From the NCBI RefSeq assembly GCF_001570405.1, contig NZ_BBYM01000020.1, forward strand, positions 62,001 to 126,000: a stretch of DNA of 64,000 nucleotides, written 5' to 3'. The notes beneath the pieces were generated by a model that ran no database searches, was not told the DNA's origin, and worked only from the letters and a program-made list of their open reading frames with translations. The stretch's first letter is position 1. Each line of letters starts with the position of its first letter. Positions 8,549 through 17,537 of this stretch are shown in pieces. This stretch comes from Microtetraspora niveoalba (GTDB lineage Bacteria > Actinomycetota > Actinomycetes > Streptosporangiales > Streptosporangiaceae). Both the position numbers and the translations under genes were made by a program.

Positions 8549-8968
8549 ATGAGATGGCACCGGGTCCGGCAGGTCGTCAACGTCGTCAACCTCTCCACCC
8601 CCGCGGGTCTGCTGATCGCCTTGATCGGCGGCGCCACCCCGCGCAAGGGGGAGAACGGGCTCATCCTCGCGCACGGCTACCGCATCCCGTTCCCGGTCGC
8701 GGGGGCGTTCACGGTCGGGAACGTGATCCTCACCAAGAACGCCGACGGCTACCTCACGGGGGAGCTGCTCGACCACGAGTCCCGGCACGCCACGCAGTAC
8801 GTCGTCTGCGTGGGGCTGCCGATGTTGCCGCTCTATCTGATCGCCGCCGCGGTCTCGCTCGTGGTCTGCGGCGATCCCGCCTCCTGGAACGTGTTCGAAC
8901 GGCTGGCCGGCCTGGAGGACGGCGGCTACGTCCGGCGGCACCCCCGGTGGCGCCGACCGGCTCGATGA
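8549..8968 (+). CDS. Conserved membrane protein with HExxH-like motif
   Basis: A 139-residue protein. It contains DHESRHATQY at about residues 76-85, which matches the HExxH zinc-peptidase pattern and resembles the HExxHxxQ core of DUF4157-type proteins. A hydrophobic segment follows (VGLPMLPLYLIAAAVSLVVCG). The N-terminal half (TPAGLLIALIGGATP, PVAGAFTVGNVIL) may form a beta-rich or membrane-associated part. The acidic/aromatic tail FERLAGLEDGGYVRR looks conserved. Zinc binding and peptidase activity are not shown. It follows the DUF6113-like gene by 34 nt and may belong to the same operon. Confidence 0.65.
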   Translation: MRWHRVRQVVNVVNLSTPAGLLIALIGGATPRKGENGLILAHGYRIPFPVAGAFTVGNVILTKNADGYLTGELLDHESRHATQYVVCVGLPMLPLYLIAAAVSLVVCGDPASWNVFERLAGLEDGGYVRRHPRWRRPAR

Positions 8969-9082
8969 ACGCGCCGCATGATCCCGCCCGCGCCGTCGCT
9001 CAGGCCGGGGGCCCGCTCCGGCGCGTCACGCCAGGAGGCTCTACGACTCCCGGGCGTACACCCGAGGGAACGTACGGCGGTG

Positions 9083-9787
9083 TCAGACCTTCCCGATGTC
9101 CGAGGACAGGTCCAGGCCCAGGAGGTGGTCGAGATGCAGGAACGTCTCGAACCGCGCCCCGGTCGCCACCGAGTCGTCCGTCTCCAGCTCGCACAGCAGC
9201 CCGATCGCGCGGGGCGTGTCGAGGTCGTCGTCGAACGCCTCGCGCACCGCCGAGGCCCGCTCCCCGGCGATCGGGGCGCTCGGCGACTCGGCCCAGCGCG
9301 CCACGCGTCCCCGCCAGCGCCGTACCGTGCGGTCCGCCGACCGCAGCAGGTCCCAGGTCAGGTCCACCGGGGCCCGGTAGTGGTGCTCCAGCAGCGCGAG
9401 CCGTAGCGCCAGCGGGTCGAGGCCCGCCGCCTCCACCTCGGTGAGAAGCGTGCCCGCCGCCTCGCGTCCCTCGAACCGCAGCGGCCCGCCCACCACACGG
9501 TGCCGGCCGTCCGGCCCGCCCGAGCCGACGACGAGGTCGACCGGCTCCCCGGCGTACGGCAGCGGTGAGAACGGATGCACGTTGAGCGCGAGCGGCGCGG
9601 TGAACTCGCGGTCGTCGGCGTGCGCCAGCACCCGCAGCCCCTGCCGCTCGGCCACCCGCCGCACCAGATCGGGCAGCAGGTACGCCAGGGGGTCCGGCGA
9701 CGCGGAGACGTACATCCGCAACGCCCGCGCCCCGGCGGGGACGACGGGGTCGACGCTGTTCCGCAGGGTGTCGTGGAGCCGCAACAT
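9083..9787 (-). CDS. Cysteinyl-tRNA synthetase/MshC-like protein lacking the catalytic signatures
   Basis: A 234-residue protein that begins MLRLHDTLRNSVDPV...LRMYVSASPDP, aligning with the start of CysRS/MshC (LxLYDTxxxxxxxF...xxMYVCGxTVYDxxHIGH). Here the zinc Cys and the HIGH box are replaced by SASPDPLAYLLP. It ends with ALLEHHYRAPVDLTWDLLRSADRTVRRWR, like the CysRS helical region. The KMSKS region and most of the Rossmann core are absent; the length is about half that of MshC. It probably cannot ligate cysteine. The start is 6 nt from TAGGCT on the minus strand (9794-9799), so leaderless. It may bind a tRNA, a mycothiol intermediate or an MshC partner (speculative). Confidence 0.7.
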   Translation of the reverse strand: MLRLHDTLRNSVDPVVPAGARALRMYVSASPDPLAYLLPDLVRRVAERQGLRVLAHADDREFTAPLALNVHPFSPLPYAGEPVDLVVGSGGPDGRHRVVGGPLRFEGREAAGTLLTEVEAAGLDPLALRLALLEHHYRAPVDLTWDLLRSADRTVRRWRGRVARWAESPSAPIAGERASAVREAFDDDLDTPRAIGLLCELETDDSVATGARFETFLHLDHLLGLDLSSDIGKV

Positions 9788-9914
9788 ACCCCGAGCCTAG
9801 GCCGTGCCCCGCCGCGCGCGGCTCGGACGGCGTCTCGTCGCGTCGCCGCCCCACCCGGCATCGATCTTGACACAAAGATCAACTGGTCTGCAGCGGTTGT
9901 GCTAGATATTTCCG

Positions 9915-10667
9915 GTGAGGATGCACAATGTCCTGAATGCCGCGACCGTCACCGCGATGGCGGCGGCGACCACCGCCATCCCCGCCGCCGCGTACGCGTC
10001 GAGCCCGCCGGATCCCGCCGTCGCCGTGGCGAAGCGGATCCGGGCAGGTCACGGCGTGAAGATCTCCGAGAGCGCCACGATCACATTCGGCAGTGAAATC
10101 ATCGGGTACCGGGTCAAGGGGACCTTCGAGTTCGGCAAGTCCGGGATCGCCGCGGCCGACGTCACCCGCGTCCCCATCGTGGACGGTAAGACCGGGGACA
10201 AGTTCCACTTCCGCGTCGTCCGCGGCGTGAGCTACGCGTACGGCGGAGCCTGGGGCGACGAGTGGACCCGGGTGGGCCGGAAGTTCAAGCCGCGGGAGTT
10301 CTCCGAGCAGAACATCGACATCTTCGAGCGGGCGACCCTCAGGAAGCTCCTCACGACCACCGCCGAGCGCGCTCCCGGAGGGACCGTGGGCGGCGTGCGG
10401 ACCACCGCCTACTCCGGCACCGTCGATTTCGGCACCATGTACGACGTCTCGCCGGCGTTCCGCGACGAGTTCGGCAAGCTCGGCGCGAAGGCGAAGAAGA
10501 CCGGGATCACCTGGCGGCTGTGGGTGGACGGCAAGGGCCTGCCGCGCCGCCTCACCACGTCGTGGAAACGTCGCGCCGACGATTTCCCGGCGGACATGGG
10601 CTCCCATGTCACGACGAACTACGACGCCTGGGGCGTGAAGGTGACGATCACCTCGCCGCTGACGTGA
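9915..10667 (+). CDS. Secreted hypothetical protein
   Basis: A 250-residue protein with an N-terminal signal peptide (VLNAATVTAMAAATTAIPAAAYA, likely cut after AYA) and no lipobox. The mature part is basic and beta-strand-rich (SESATITFGSEIIGYRVKGT, TWRLWVDGKGLPRRLTTSW). The WVDGKGLPRR phrase resembles the strand pattern of LppX/LprG-like or other secreted lipid-binding folds, but I cannot confirm that. The start is the GTG at 9915, with ATG 9921 as the alternative. TAGATA lies 6 nt before the GTG, suggesting a leaderless transcript. It stands alone, divergent from the CysRS-like gene. Confidence 0.7.
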   Translation: MRMHNVLNAATVTAMAAATTAIPAAAYASSPPDPAVAVAKRIRAGHGVKISESATITFGSEIIGYRVKGTFEFGKSGIAAADVTRVPIVDGKTGDKFHFRVVRGVSYAYGGAWGDEWTRVGRKFKPREFSEQNIDIFERATLRKLLTTTAERAPGGTVGGVRTTAYSGTVDFGTMYDVSPAFRDEFGKLGAKAKKTGITWRLWVDGKGLPRRLTTSWKRRADDFPADMGSHVTTNYDAWGVKVTITSPLT

Positions 10668-10724
10668 CCGGGTCAGGCGCCCGCCGGAGTGCCCTGGGAG
10701 ACCGAGGCCGCGCCGGAAGGGGGG

Positions 10725-12569
10725 TCAGGAGTCGAGGAACCCGAGGATGTCCCGGTCGCCCCGCTCCCGCAGCCGGGCCATGATCTCGTCACGCGCCGCA
10801 CCCTCCGGCAGCCCGATCCGCGCCCCGATGAGCCGCAGCCCCTCGGCCTCCGAGGCCACCGGCGCCGTGTAGCCGATCAGGTGCAGCGCCCGGTTGAGCG
10901 CGGCGAGCCCGGGAGCGGCGGCCGGCAGGAAGCGGGTCAGCAGCTCGCCGCCGTCGGAGACGGTCAGGAAGACGTGGTCGCCCTCCGACGCGTTGTATCC
11001 CGCCAGCACCGGCCGGATGGACCCCATCGTGGGCTGGTTGTGCCAACTGATCACCACGTCCCCGGAGGGGGTGGAGGCGGTGAGCTGGCCGCCCGGGGCC
11101 ATCCCCAGGTGCGCGGCGAAACCGGTCGGCAGCGGCGACCCGGAGCCGCGCAGGTGCTCCGGGTTGACGTCCACCCGGTGCCACCAGCGGCCGTCCCTGC
11201 TGCGGAAGCAGCGGCGGGTCATCGACACGTCCCGGCGCGGCTGGTACGGCTCGGCCTGCTCCTGGCCCGCCACCCGGATCCAGCCCCGCTGCGTGCGCTC
11301 GAACCCCGGCCCTCCGGCGTACGCGCGGACCGAGCTCTCGCTCACCTCGTAGCGCGACGTGAGGTTGCTGACGATCGTGCTCACCGACGCCTCGCCGCCC
11401 GCCCGCTCGATCTCCCGCGTGATCATCTCGCGGATGCCGAGATACTCCTCGCCGCCCCAGCGGCGCAGGCCGTACTTGTTGCGGTCGAGGCGCAGGAAGC
11501 GGTCGTCCGCGGTGAGCTGGTTGCGGATGCCGACCAGGCTGTAGTCCTCGCCGATCCGCGCCTGGATCTCCTCCGGCGACAGCGCGGTGCCCGCCACCGC
11601 CAGAACCGCCTCGGCCTTGTCGTTGACGCTGCGCGGCCACGGGACCACGTGCCCCTCCAGCACCCGCAGGTGCGGTACGGCGGCCAGCCAGCGCTCCGCG
11701 ACGTCCTCGCGGATGCCGAGCTGGGCGGCCAGGGACACCGCCTCGTCGAGGGGGCGCGGGCCGTCGGCGAAGATCTGCCGCGTCTTCTCCCGCAGCTCGT
11801 CCGCGCCGCCCGCGACCAGCCAGCCGTCCACCTGGTCGTACCCGGTGAGCAGGGTGCGCAGGAACCGCCAGGTGGGGATCGCCAGCGTGGCCAGCTCGGC
11901 GCGGTGCCACGGGACCGCCGCCGCGAGGTCGTCGGCCGGTACGGCGGAGCCGAGACGGCCGCGCAACCAGGTCAGATGCGCGGTCAGCGCGGCGGCCTCG
12001 GGCGAGGCGAGCCACGACTCGACGTGGTCGCGAAGGTCGCGCTCGATCTGGCGGATGCGCTCGCGGGTCACCGAGAACCGCTGGGCCAGCTCGTCCAGCG
12101 TCACCCGGTGCTCGGCGTAGAGCCGGTCCCTGGCGATGGCGCGCTGCCGGTCGTCGAGCCGGGCGAAGACCTCGTCGATGATCTCGGGGATCGGGCGCTC
12201 GGGCAGCGCGGGCGCGACGGGGGCGCCGGGCGCCTCCTCGACCGGCTCGGTCTCCAGGAGCTTGCCGATGACGTCCGCGAACAGACGCTGCACGGCGTCG
12301 CGCGCGCCGGGCGTCTGGAGGCTCTCCTGCGGGTTGGTGAACCTCAGCAACGGCAGGATGTCCCCGAGCGACAGGTGTCCCCAGCACGCCGTGGTGAGGT
12401 CGACCAGCCGGGAGACGACCTGTTCGATCCCCACCGCCCCGCAGGCCCGATCGAGGGGAATCGCCTGCCACCACGCGTCTGGAAGACCGGGGTCGCTCGC
12501 GATCGGCTCGACCTGACTGGGGGCGGTCCAGCGCAGGGGAGGCACGATGTCGCTCAGGCTAAGGTTCAT
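10725..12569 (-). CDS. Sigma-region-4 / winged-helix protein, paralogue A of the helicase operon
   Basis: A 614-residue protein opening MNLSLSDIVPPLRW, shared with paralogue B. Residues ~145-190 (LDDRQRAIARDRLYAEHRVTLDELAQRFSVTRERIRQIERDL) match sigma-70 region 4, the -35-binding HTH. Residues ~330-390 (AVLAVAGTALSPEEIQARIGEDYSLVGIRNQLTADDRFLRL) resemble a HARE-HTH winged helix. The C-terminal ~190 residues (from DVSMTRRCFRSRDGRWWHRVDV to LRERGDRDILGFL) are a domain common to both paralogues and unknown to me. It is the third gene of an operon, 48 nt after the UvrD-like helicase. No sigma region 2 is present, so it is probably not a sigma factor but a DNA-binding partner. Confidence 0.75.
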   Translation of the reverse strand: MNLSLSDIVPPLRWTAPSQVEPIASDPGLPDAWWQAIPLDRACGAVGIEQVVSRLVDLTTACWGHLSLGDILPLLRFTNPQESLQTPGARDAVQRLFADVIGKLLETEPVEEAPGAPVAPALPERPIPEIIDEVFARLDDRQRAIARDRLYAEHRVTLDELAQRFSVTRERIRQIERDLRDHVESWLASPEAAALTAHLTWLRGRLGSAVPADDLAAAVPWHRAELATLAIPTWRFLRTLLTGYDQVDGWLVAGGADELREKTRQIFADGPRPLDEAVSLAAQLGIREDVAERWLAAVPHLRVLEGHVVPWPRSVNDKAEAVLAVAGTALSPEEIQARIGEDYSLVGIRNQLTADDRFLRLDRNKYGLRRWGGEEYLGIREMITREIERAGGEASVSTIVSNLTSRYEVSESSVRAYAGGPGFERTQRGWIRVAGQEQAEPYQPRRDVSMTRRCFRSRDGRWWHRVDVNPEHLRGSGSPLPTGFAAHLGMAPGGQLTASTPSGDVVISWHNQPTMGSIRPVLAGYNASEGDHVFLTVSDGGELLTRFLPAAAPGLAALNRALHLIGYTAPVASEAEGLRLIGARIGLPEGAARDEIMARLRERGDRDILGFLDS

Positions 12570-12617
12570 GCAGGTCCAACCGGCAAGGGGAATATATCCG
12601 CAGTTCAGACTAGGGGA

Positions 12618-14678
12618 TCAGGCGGGTAGGAAGGGACTCGCCCGACCGGTGTAGGACACGTAGAGCATCTCGCTCGCCCGTGTGCACGCCACGTAGAGGA
12701 GCCCCCGTTCGCGTTGCATGTCATGAGCCCGAGCCGTCGGATCCTCGGCGGCAGGGGTGAGTGCCTCGGGTGCCGGCACGATTCCGTCAGCCACGCCTAT
12801 CACGGCCACGCGGCGGAATTCCAGCCCCTTCATGCCGTGCAGCATCGTCACCTTGACGCTGATCCCGGCCTGCTGCAGCGCCGCGCGCGCGGCCCGGACC
12901 AGGTCGGTGCTGCGGGCCGCCACCGCGATCTCGTCCTCCGGCACACCGTCGGCCGACCACGACGAAAGCTGGGACACCAGCCCGGCCAGCTCGGCCTCCT
13001 GGGAGACGTATCCGAGCACCGTCGGCCGCGGTCCGTGCTGCAGCGCGCGATAGCCGTGCAGCTCCGCGATGCCCTCGACGAGCCCGTCCGCGGGCCCGCC
13101 GCCGCGCAGCCGGATGCCGAACGACAGGATCTCGTGCGGCAGCCGGTAGGAGATCTTGAGGTGGAACCTCCGGACCGGGATGCCGAGCCCGGCCAGCGCC
13201 ACCCGGGTGTCGAACATGCGCTGGTGGGGGTCGCCCACGATGAACATGTCGTTCGGGGCGAGCGGCACCGCCGCCCGCAGCAGCCGCCACTGCGCCGGGT
13301 GCAGGTCCTGCGCCTCGTCCACCACGATGTGCCGGTACGGCTCCCGCCCCGGCGCCTCGTCGCCCAGCATGTCGCCGGTGGACCGGCCGAGCAGCTCGGC
13401 GGCATCGGAGGCGAGCTGGAGCAGCGTACGACGGCCCGACTCCCGCAGCCGCTCCTCGACGTGCTGCACCGCGCGCCACACCGTGGCGCGGATCTCCGGG
13501 GACAGCTCGACCGTGCGGCCGGAACGGGGGGCGGCGATGTACTCGTCGAGGGTGCGCAGGTTCTGGGAGAGGATCACCTGCTCCCACTCGCGCAGCAGGA
13601 AGGCGGCGCCGAACCTGCTGCCCGCCGCCTCCTGCCACAGCGCGGCCAGGTCGCCGGTGCCGACCAGGGTCGGCGGGCGGCCCTCGGCCTCGGACACGAC
13701 GCGGTGCGCCAGCCGGTCCACGTTGCGCACCTCGATGCGCTCACGCACCGCCTCGTCGTCGATGATCAGGTCGAGCCGCGCGGCCAGCTCCGAGGCCAGC
13801 GCCTGCGAGAAGGAGACCAGCAGGACCGGCCCGGCCCCGGCGCGGGCGAGATGGGCGGCCCGGTGCAGGGCGATGACCGTCTTTCCGGTGCCCGCGCCGC
13901 CGGTCACCAGCGTGGGCTGGTCGTAGCGCTCCCAGTTGGAGTAGGTGTGCTGCGGCGGATAGAGGAACGTGGCCCAGTGGGGGGCGTTGAGGATCCGCTC
14001 CAGCTCCTGCTGGCTGGTGGCGAAGGCCGCCCGTCCGGGGCTGCGCCGCAGCGCGGCCACCAGGTCGTCCGGATCGATCTCCCCTGGCTCCATGCAGCGG
14101 CAGCCGTCCAGCTCCGACCACGCCGCCGCGAGCGATCCGCCCTTCACCAGCGCCATGAGCGGCGCGAGCTGGCTCTCCGGCAGGAACGGCTCGATGCCGG
14201 TGAGGTGCGCCTCCGACGTCATCAGCCGCAGCAGCGGGAGCAGGGTCTCGTCGATCCCGATGTCGAGCAGGTCGTTGTCGCAGAACGTCTCGAACAGGCG
14301 CCGCTCACTGCGCGTCGCGGCCCGGCGCAGCGCCGCCTCCGACTCGTCGATGGCCTCGGCGTCCCACACCTCGACCACGCCGATGGCGGTGTTGACGCCG
14401 ACGCGGTGCCGCTGCGCGTACGACCAGGCCTCCTCGTCGGGCAGCACGGTCAGCAGCCAGTACGTGTCCTCCTGCCGTACGACGACGCCGCGATGGCCGT
14501 CGGACAGGCGCAGGGTGGCCACGCGCGGGTCCCGGCCGTTGCGCACCCGCTCCGGATGCGGCGCGGCGAGGGAGTTGTGCAGGAACCGGCGCAGCGCGAC
14601 GGCGGCGTCCCGCCGGGTCTGGGCGTCCAGCGCGGCGAGCTTCCTGACGAAGTCCGGTGAGATTGCGAGGCTTGGCAT
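12618..14678 (-). CDS. UvrD/Rep-type superfamily I DNA helicase with RelE/ParE-like N-terminal domain
   Basis: A 686-residue protein. Residues 1-105 look like a RelE/ParE-type domain: FVRKLAALDAQTRRDAAVALRRFL, then RDPRVATLRLSDGHRGVVVRQEDTYWLLTVLPDEEAWSYAQRH. The SF1 motor follows: motif I TLVTGGAGTGKTVIALHRA (~255), motif II IVVDEAQDLHPAQWRLLRA, motif III FIVGDPHQRMFD, motif IV FHLKISYRLPHEI, then MLHGMKGLEFRRVAVIGV and LLYVACTRASEMLYV. It is short for UvrD, with reduced 1B/2B insertions. It starts 6 nt after paralogue B ends, so translation is probably coupled. The toxin-like fold assignment is by pattern and needs structural confirmation. Confidence 0.85.
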   Translation of the reverse strand: MPSLAISPDFVRKLAALDAQTRRDAAVALRRFLHNSLAAPHPERVRNGRDPRVATLRLSDGHRGVVVRQEDTYWLLTVLPDEEAWSYAQRHRVGVNTAIGVVEVWDAEAIDESEAALRRAATRSERRLFETFCDNDLLDIGIDETLLPLLRLMTSEAHLTGIEPFLPESQLAPLMALVKGGSLAAAWSELDGCRCMEPGEIDPDDLVAALRRSPGRAAFATSQQELERILNAPHWATFLYPPQHTYSNWERYDQPTLVTGGAGTGKTVIALHRAAHLARAGAGPVLLVSFSQALASELAARLDLIIDDEAVRERIEVRNVDRLAHRVVSEAEGRPPTLVGTGDLAALWQEAAGSRFGAAFLLREWEQVILSQNLRTLDEYIAAPRSGRTVELSPEIRATVWRAVQHVEERLRESGRRTLLQLASDAAELLGRSTGDMLGDEAPGREPYRHIVVDEAQDLHPAQWRLLRAAVPLAPNDMFIVGDPHQRMFDTRVALAGLGIPVRRFHLKISYRLPHEILSFGIRLRGGGPADGLVEGIAELHGYRALQHGPRPTVLGYVSQEAELAGLVSQLSSWSADGVPEDEIAVAARSTDLVRAARAALQQAGISVKVTMLHGMKGLEFRRVAVIGVADGIVPAPEALTPAAEDPTARAHDMQRERGLLYVACTRASEMLYVSYTGRASPFLPA

Positions 14679-14684
14679 CTCCGG

Positions 14685-17537
14685 CTAACCCAACAGGGAC
14701 AGGAGGTCGCGGTCCCCTCGCTCTCGGAGGCGGGTGAGGAGTTCGGGCTCGGCGACGGGACCGGCCAGGCCGATGCGGGTGGCGATGACCCGGTACGCCT
14801 GCTCGCGGGTGCCGCCGGGCGCGGTGTAGCCGACCAGCCGGAGCGCCCGCGCGGTCGAGTCGCCGCCGCTCGCCGCCGGCAGGTGCCGCACTCTCAACAT
14901 CCCCTCGTCCGACAGCGTCAGGAAGATGTGGCTTCCCTCCTTGGCCGCCATCTCCGTGAGGATCGACTGGAGCGATCCGAGAGCCGGGTGGGCCTGCCAC
15001 GAGAACGTGACGTCCCCGGTGGCGCTTCGCACGGTACGGCTGCCTCCGGGGGAGAGCCCGAGATAGGCGGCGAACCCGCTGGGCAAGGAGATCTCCGCTC
15101 CTTCCAGATGCTGCGCGGTCACGTCGACCCGCAGCCACCAGCGCCCGTCGGGCTGGCGGAAGCAGCGCCGGGTGAGCGCGACGTCCTTCAACTGGCCTTG
15201 CTGCATCGCCGGCGCCGCCGGCGGGAAACCGGGCGCGGGGCCGGGCGAGAAATCCGGGGCGGGCGCGCTCTGCGGCGCCCCGGGAGGAACCGGGGGTACC
15301 GCCTGGCCGACCGGAACCGGCGGCACCGAGGGAGCCACCGGAGCATGGGGAGTCGGAGGAACGGCCTGGCCGGGTGGAACCGGCGCCGGCTGGGCGGGCG
15401 GAACCGGTGGCGTTCCGGGGGCCGGGACCGGAGCCGGCGCGGGCTGGCCGACCGGGGCGGGGGCCGGCCGCGAGCCGTTGCCACTCTGCATCCGGAGCTG
15501 CGGAACGTTCTCCAGCCACTCCTTGGCGACCTCGGGATGGATGCCCAGCGAGGCGACCAGCTCCAGCGCGCGGGCGATCGTCGGGGGCCGCTCCGCGCCC
15601 AGGATGAGCGCGCGCGTCCTCTCGTGCAGCTCGCTCAGCTCTCCGGCCACCACCCAGCTCCCCGAGACGCGGTGGTCGGGCAGCGTGGCCAGCACGAACT
15701 GCCAGGCGGGCACGTCGAGGGAGGGCAGGTGGGCCCGGTGCCAGGGCGCGGCGTCGATCAGCCGGGACGTCGGCGCGGCCACGCCCAGCGTCTCCGCGAC
15801 CCGCTTCACATGTTCGCCGTACGGCACGGCGTCCGGCCCGGCGAGCCACCCGGCCAGCCGCTCGCGCAGCGTCTCCTCGATGGCGCCGATGGCCGCCACG
15901 GGGATGGCGAGCAGCTTGGCCAGTGCTTCCGGCGCCGTCGGCGTATCGGCGAAGACCCTGTTCTGGGCGACCATCCACGACTCGTCGTCCAGCCCGGCGA
16001 ACACGGCGTCGAGTAGGGCGGGGAAGTCGACGTCCTCGGCGGGAGCCTTCCCGGAGGAATCGTCCGGGCTCCCACCAGCGTCCGCGTCCGGGCCGTCGCC
16101 GAGCACCGCCGCGTCGGGGTTCTCGCTCGCGTCCGGTTCGGCCGCGTGGGCCTCCGCGCCGGGGTTCGCGTCCGCGTCCGGTTCGTCGTGCGATGTCGTC
16201 CCGGGGCTCGGGGCCGAGTCCGGGGTGTCGCCGAGTGCCTCCGCGTCGAGGCTTGGTACGGCGTCGGGTTCGTCGTCGGCTGCCGTTCCATGGGGGCTCG
16301 GAGCCGCGTCGGGCGTGTCTTCGAGGGAGTTCTCACTCGCGTCCGGTTCGGTCGCGTGGGCCTTCGCGTCGGGGTTCGCGTCCGCGTCCGGTTCGTCGTG
16401 TGATGTCGCCCCGGGGCTCGGGGCCGAGTTCGGGGTGTCGCCGAGTGCCTCCGCGTCGAGGCTTGGTACGGCGTCGGGTTCGTCGTCGGCTGCCGTTCCA
16501 TGGGGGCTCGGAGCCGCGTCGGGCGTGTCTTCGAGGGAGTTCTCACTCGCGTCCGGTTCGGCCGCGTGGGCCTCCGCGTCGGGGTTCTCGCCCGCGTCCG
16601 GGCTGCCGGCCGCGTCCGGCGTGTTCGTGTGTTCCGCCGCGCGGGGATTCTCGCCCATGCCCGGCGTGTCCTCCGGGGCCTCCGCGTCGAGGCTCTCGGC
16701 CGGCGCGGGGAAGGCCGGGCCCTCCGCGAGAACGGAGGCGTCCCGGACGTCCAGGCTCTGCGGCTCCGGGGCGACGTCCGGGCCCTTCTGCCCCTCCGGC
16801 CCGTCCGGCGAACCCGGCATGTCCGCGACGCTCTCCGGCGAGGCGACGGCGACGGCGACGGCCTCGGGGGCCTCCCCGAGGCCGGGCGCGGTGGGAGACG
16901 GTACGAGTTCCGGCGCGGCGAGGTCCTCGGAGGGGGCGGCCACCGGGGAAGCGGCGGCGCTACCCGCCACGGGAGCGAGTACGGCGGACGCGCCCTCCGG
17001 GAGGGCGGCCGGGCTCTCGCGCACGGCCTCCGGTACGGCGGTCCGCCCGGCGGCGGGCGGGACCGCCCCGGCCGGGGCCAGGCGGGTGAAGACGGCGGTG
17101 AACAGCGCGGTCAGGACGGGACGGGCCCTGATGAACGGCTGGTCGGACAGCTCGCGGGCGGACAGGGAGAGCAGGCCCGGCCAGGACCCGGCCCGGTCGA
17201 GGGCGATGGCGACCTGCGGGTCGTCCGCGTCGTCCGGGTCGAGCACGTGCAGGGCGGGCAGCACGTCGCCGACGGCGGCGGCCGGCCACTGCTCCAGGGC
17301 CAGCTCCGTGACCAGCTCGCCGAGCGCCTCCGGGCCGAGGACGGCGAGCACGCGGGAGACGGGCAGGCTACGCCACCACGCCGGCGGCAACGCGCCCACG
17401 GCGGCGTTCGGCCGGGCCTCCGGCCGCGCCTCCGGCGAGAGGTCGTCCCCCGGACGGAGCGGCGCGGTCAGCGAACCGATGCGGGCAGCGTCACTCCAGC
17501 GCAGCGGTGGCACAAGGTCACTCAGGCAGAAGTTCAT
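14685..17537 (-). CDS. Large Asp/Glu/Pro-rich paralogue B of the helicase operon
   Basis: A 950-residue protein from the ATG at 17537, chosen over an ATG 14 codons upstream because MNFCLSDLVPPLRW then aligns with paralogue A's start. The N-terminal ~180 residues and the C-terminal ~190 residues (DVALTRRCFRQPDGRWWLRVDV to LRERGDRDLLSLL) match paralogue A. Between them lies an acidic low-complexity region with an exact-period 70-residue duplication, then a degenerate HTH region (TAPEALAKLLAIPVAAIGAIEETL) where A has the sigma-4-like HTH. A Pro/Ala linker replaces A's winged helix. First gene of the operon B - helicase - A. Function unknown; a DNA-associated scaffold is the simplest inference. 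Confidence 0.72.
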   Translation of the reverse strand: MNFCLSDLVPPLRWSDAARIGSLTAPLRPGDDLSPEARPEARPNAAVGALPPAWWRSLPVSRVLAVLGPEALGELVTELALEQWPAAAVGDVLPALHVLDPDDADDPQVAIALDRAGSWPGLLSLSARELSDQPFIRARPVLTALFTAVFTRLAPAGAVPPAAGRTAVPEAVRESPAALPEGASAVLAPVAGSAAASPVAAPSEDLAAPELVPSPTAPGLGEAPEAVAVAVASPESVADMPGSPDGPEGQKGPDVAPEPQSLDVRDASVLAEGPAFPAPAESLDAEAPEDTPGMGENPRAAEHTNTPDAAGSPDAGENPDAEAHAAEPDASENSLEDTPDAAPSPHGTAADDEPDAVPSLDAEALGDTPNSAPSPGATSHDEPDADANPDAKAHATEPDASENSLEDTPDAAPSPHGTAADDEPDAVPSLDAEALGDTPDSAPSPGTTSHDEPDADANPGAEAHAAEPDASENPDAAVLGDGPDADAGGSPDDSSGKAPAEDVDFPALLDAVFAGLDDESWMVAQNRVFADTPTAPEALAKLLAIPVAAIGAIEETLRERLAGWLAGPDAVPYGEHVKRVAETLGVAAPTSRLIDAAPWHRAHLPSLDVPAWQFVLATLPDHRVSGSWVVAGELSELHERTRALILGAERPPTIARALELVASLGIHPEVAKEWLENVPQLRMQSGNGSRPAPAPVGQPAPAPVPAPGTPPVPPAQPAPVPPGQAVPPTPHAPVAPSVPPVPVGQAVPPVPPGAPQSAPAPDFSPGPAPGFPPAAPAMQQGQLKDVALTRRCFRQPDGRWWLRVDVTAQHLEGAEISLPSGFAAYLGLSPGGSRTVRSATGDVTFSWQAHPALGSLQSILTEMAAKEGSHIFLTLSDEGMLRVRHLPAASGGDSTARALRLVGYTAPGGTREQAYRVIATRIGLAGPVAEPELLTRLRERGDRDLLSLLG
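16131..16550. repeat. Two tandem 210-bp repeats inside paralogue B
   Basis: Positions 16131-16340 and 16341-16550 are near-identical direct repeats with a period of exactly 210 bp (70 codons, frame kept), encoding the block DASENSLEDTPDAAPSPHG onward. The third occurrence of the opening motif begins at 16551 and soon diverges. The few differences suggest a recent duplication and a length-variable linker. Confidence 0.9.

Noticed and set aside
9083-9787. Calling this gene mshC
   Set aside because: The HIGH and KMSKS signatures and about half the protein are missing, so ligase activity cannot be claimed.
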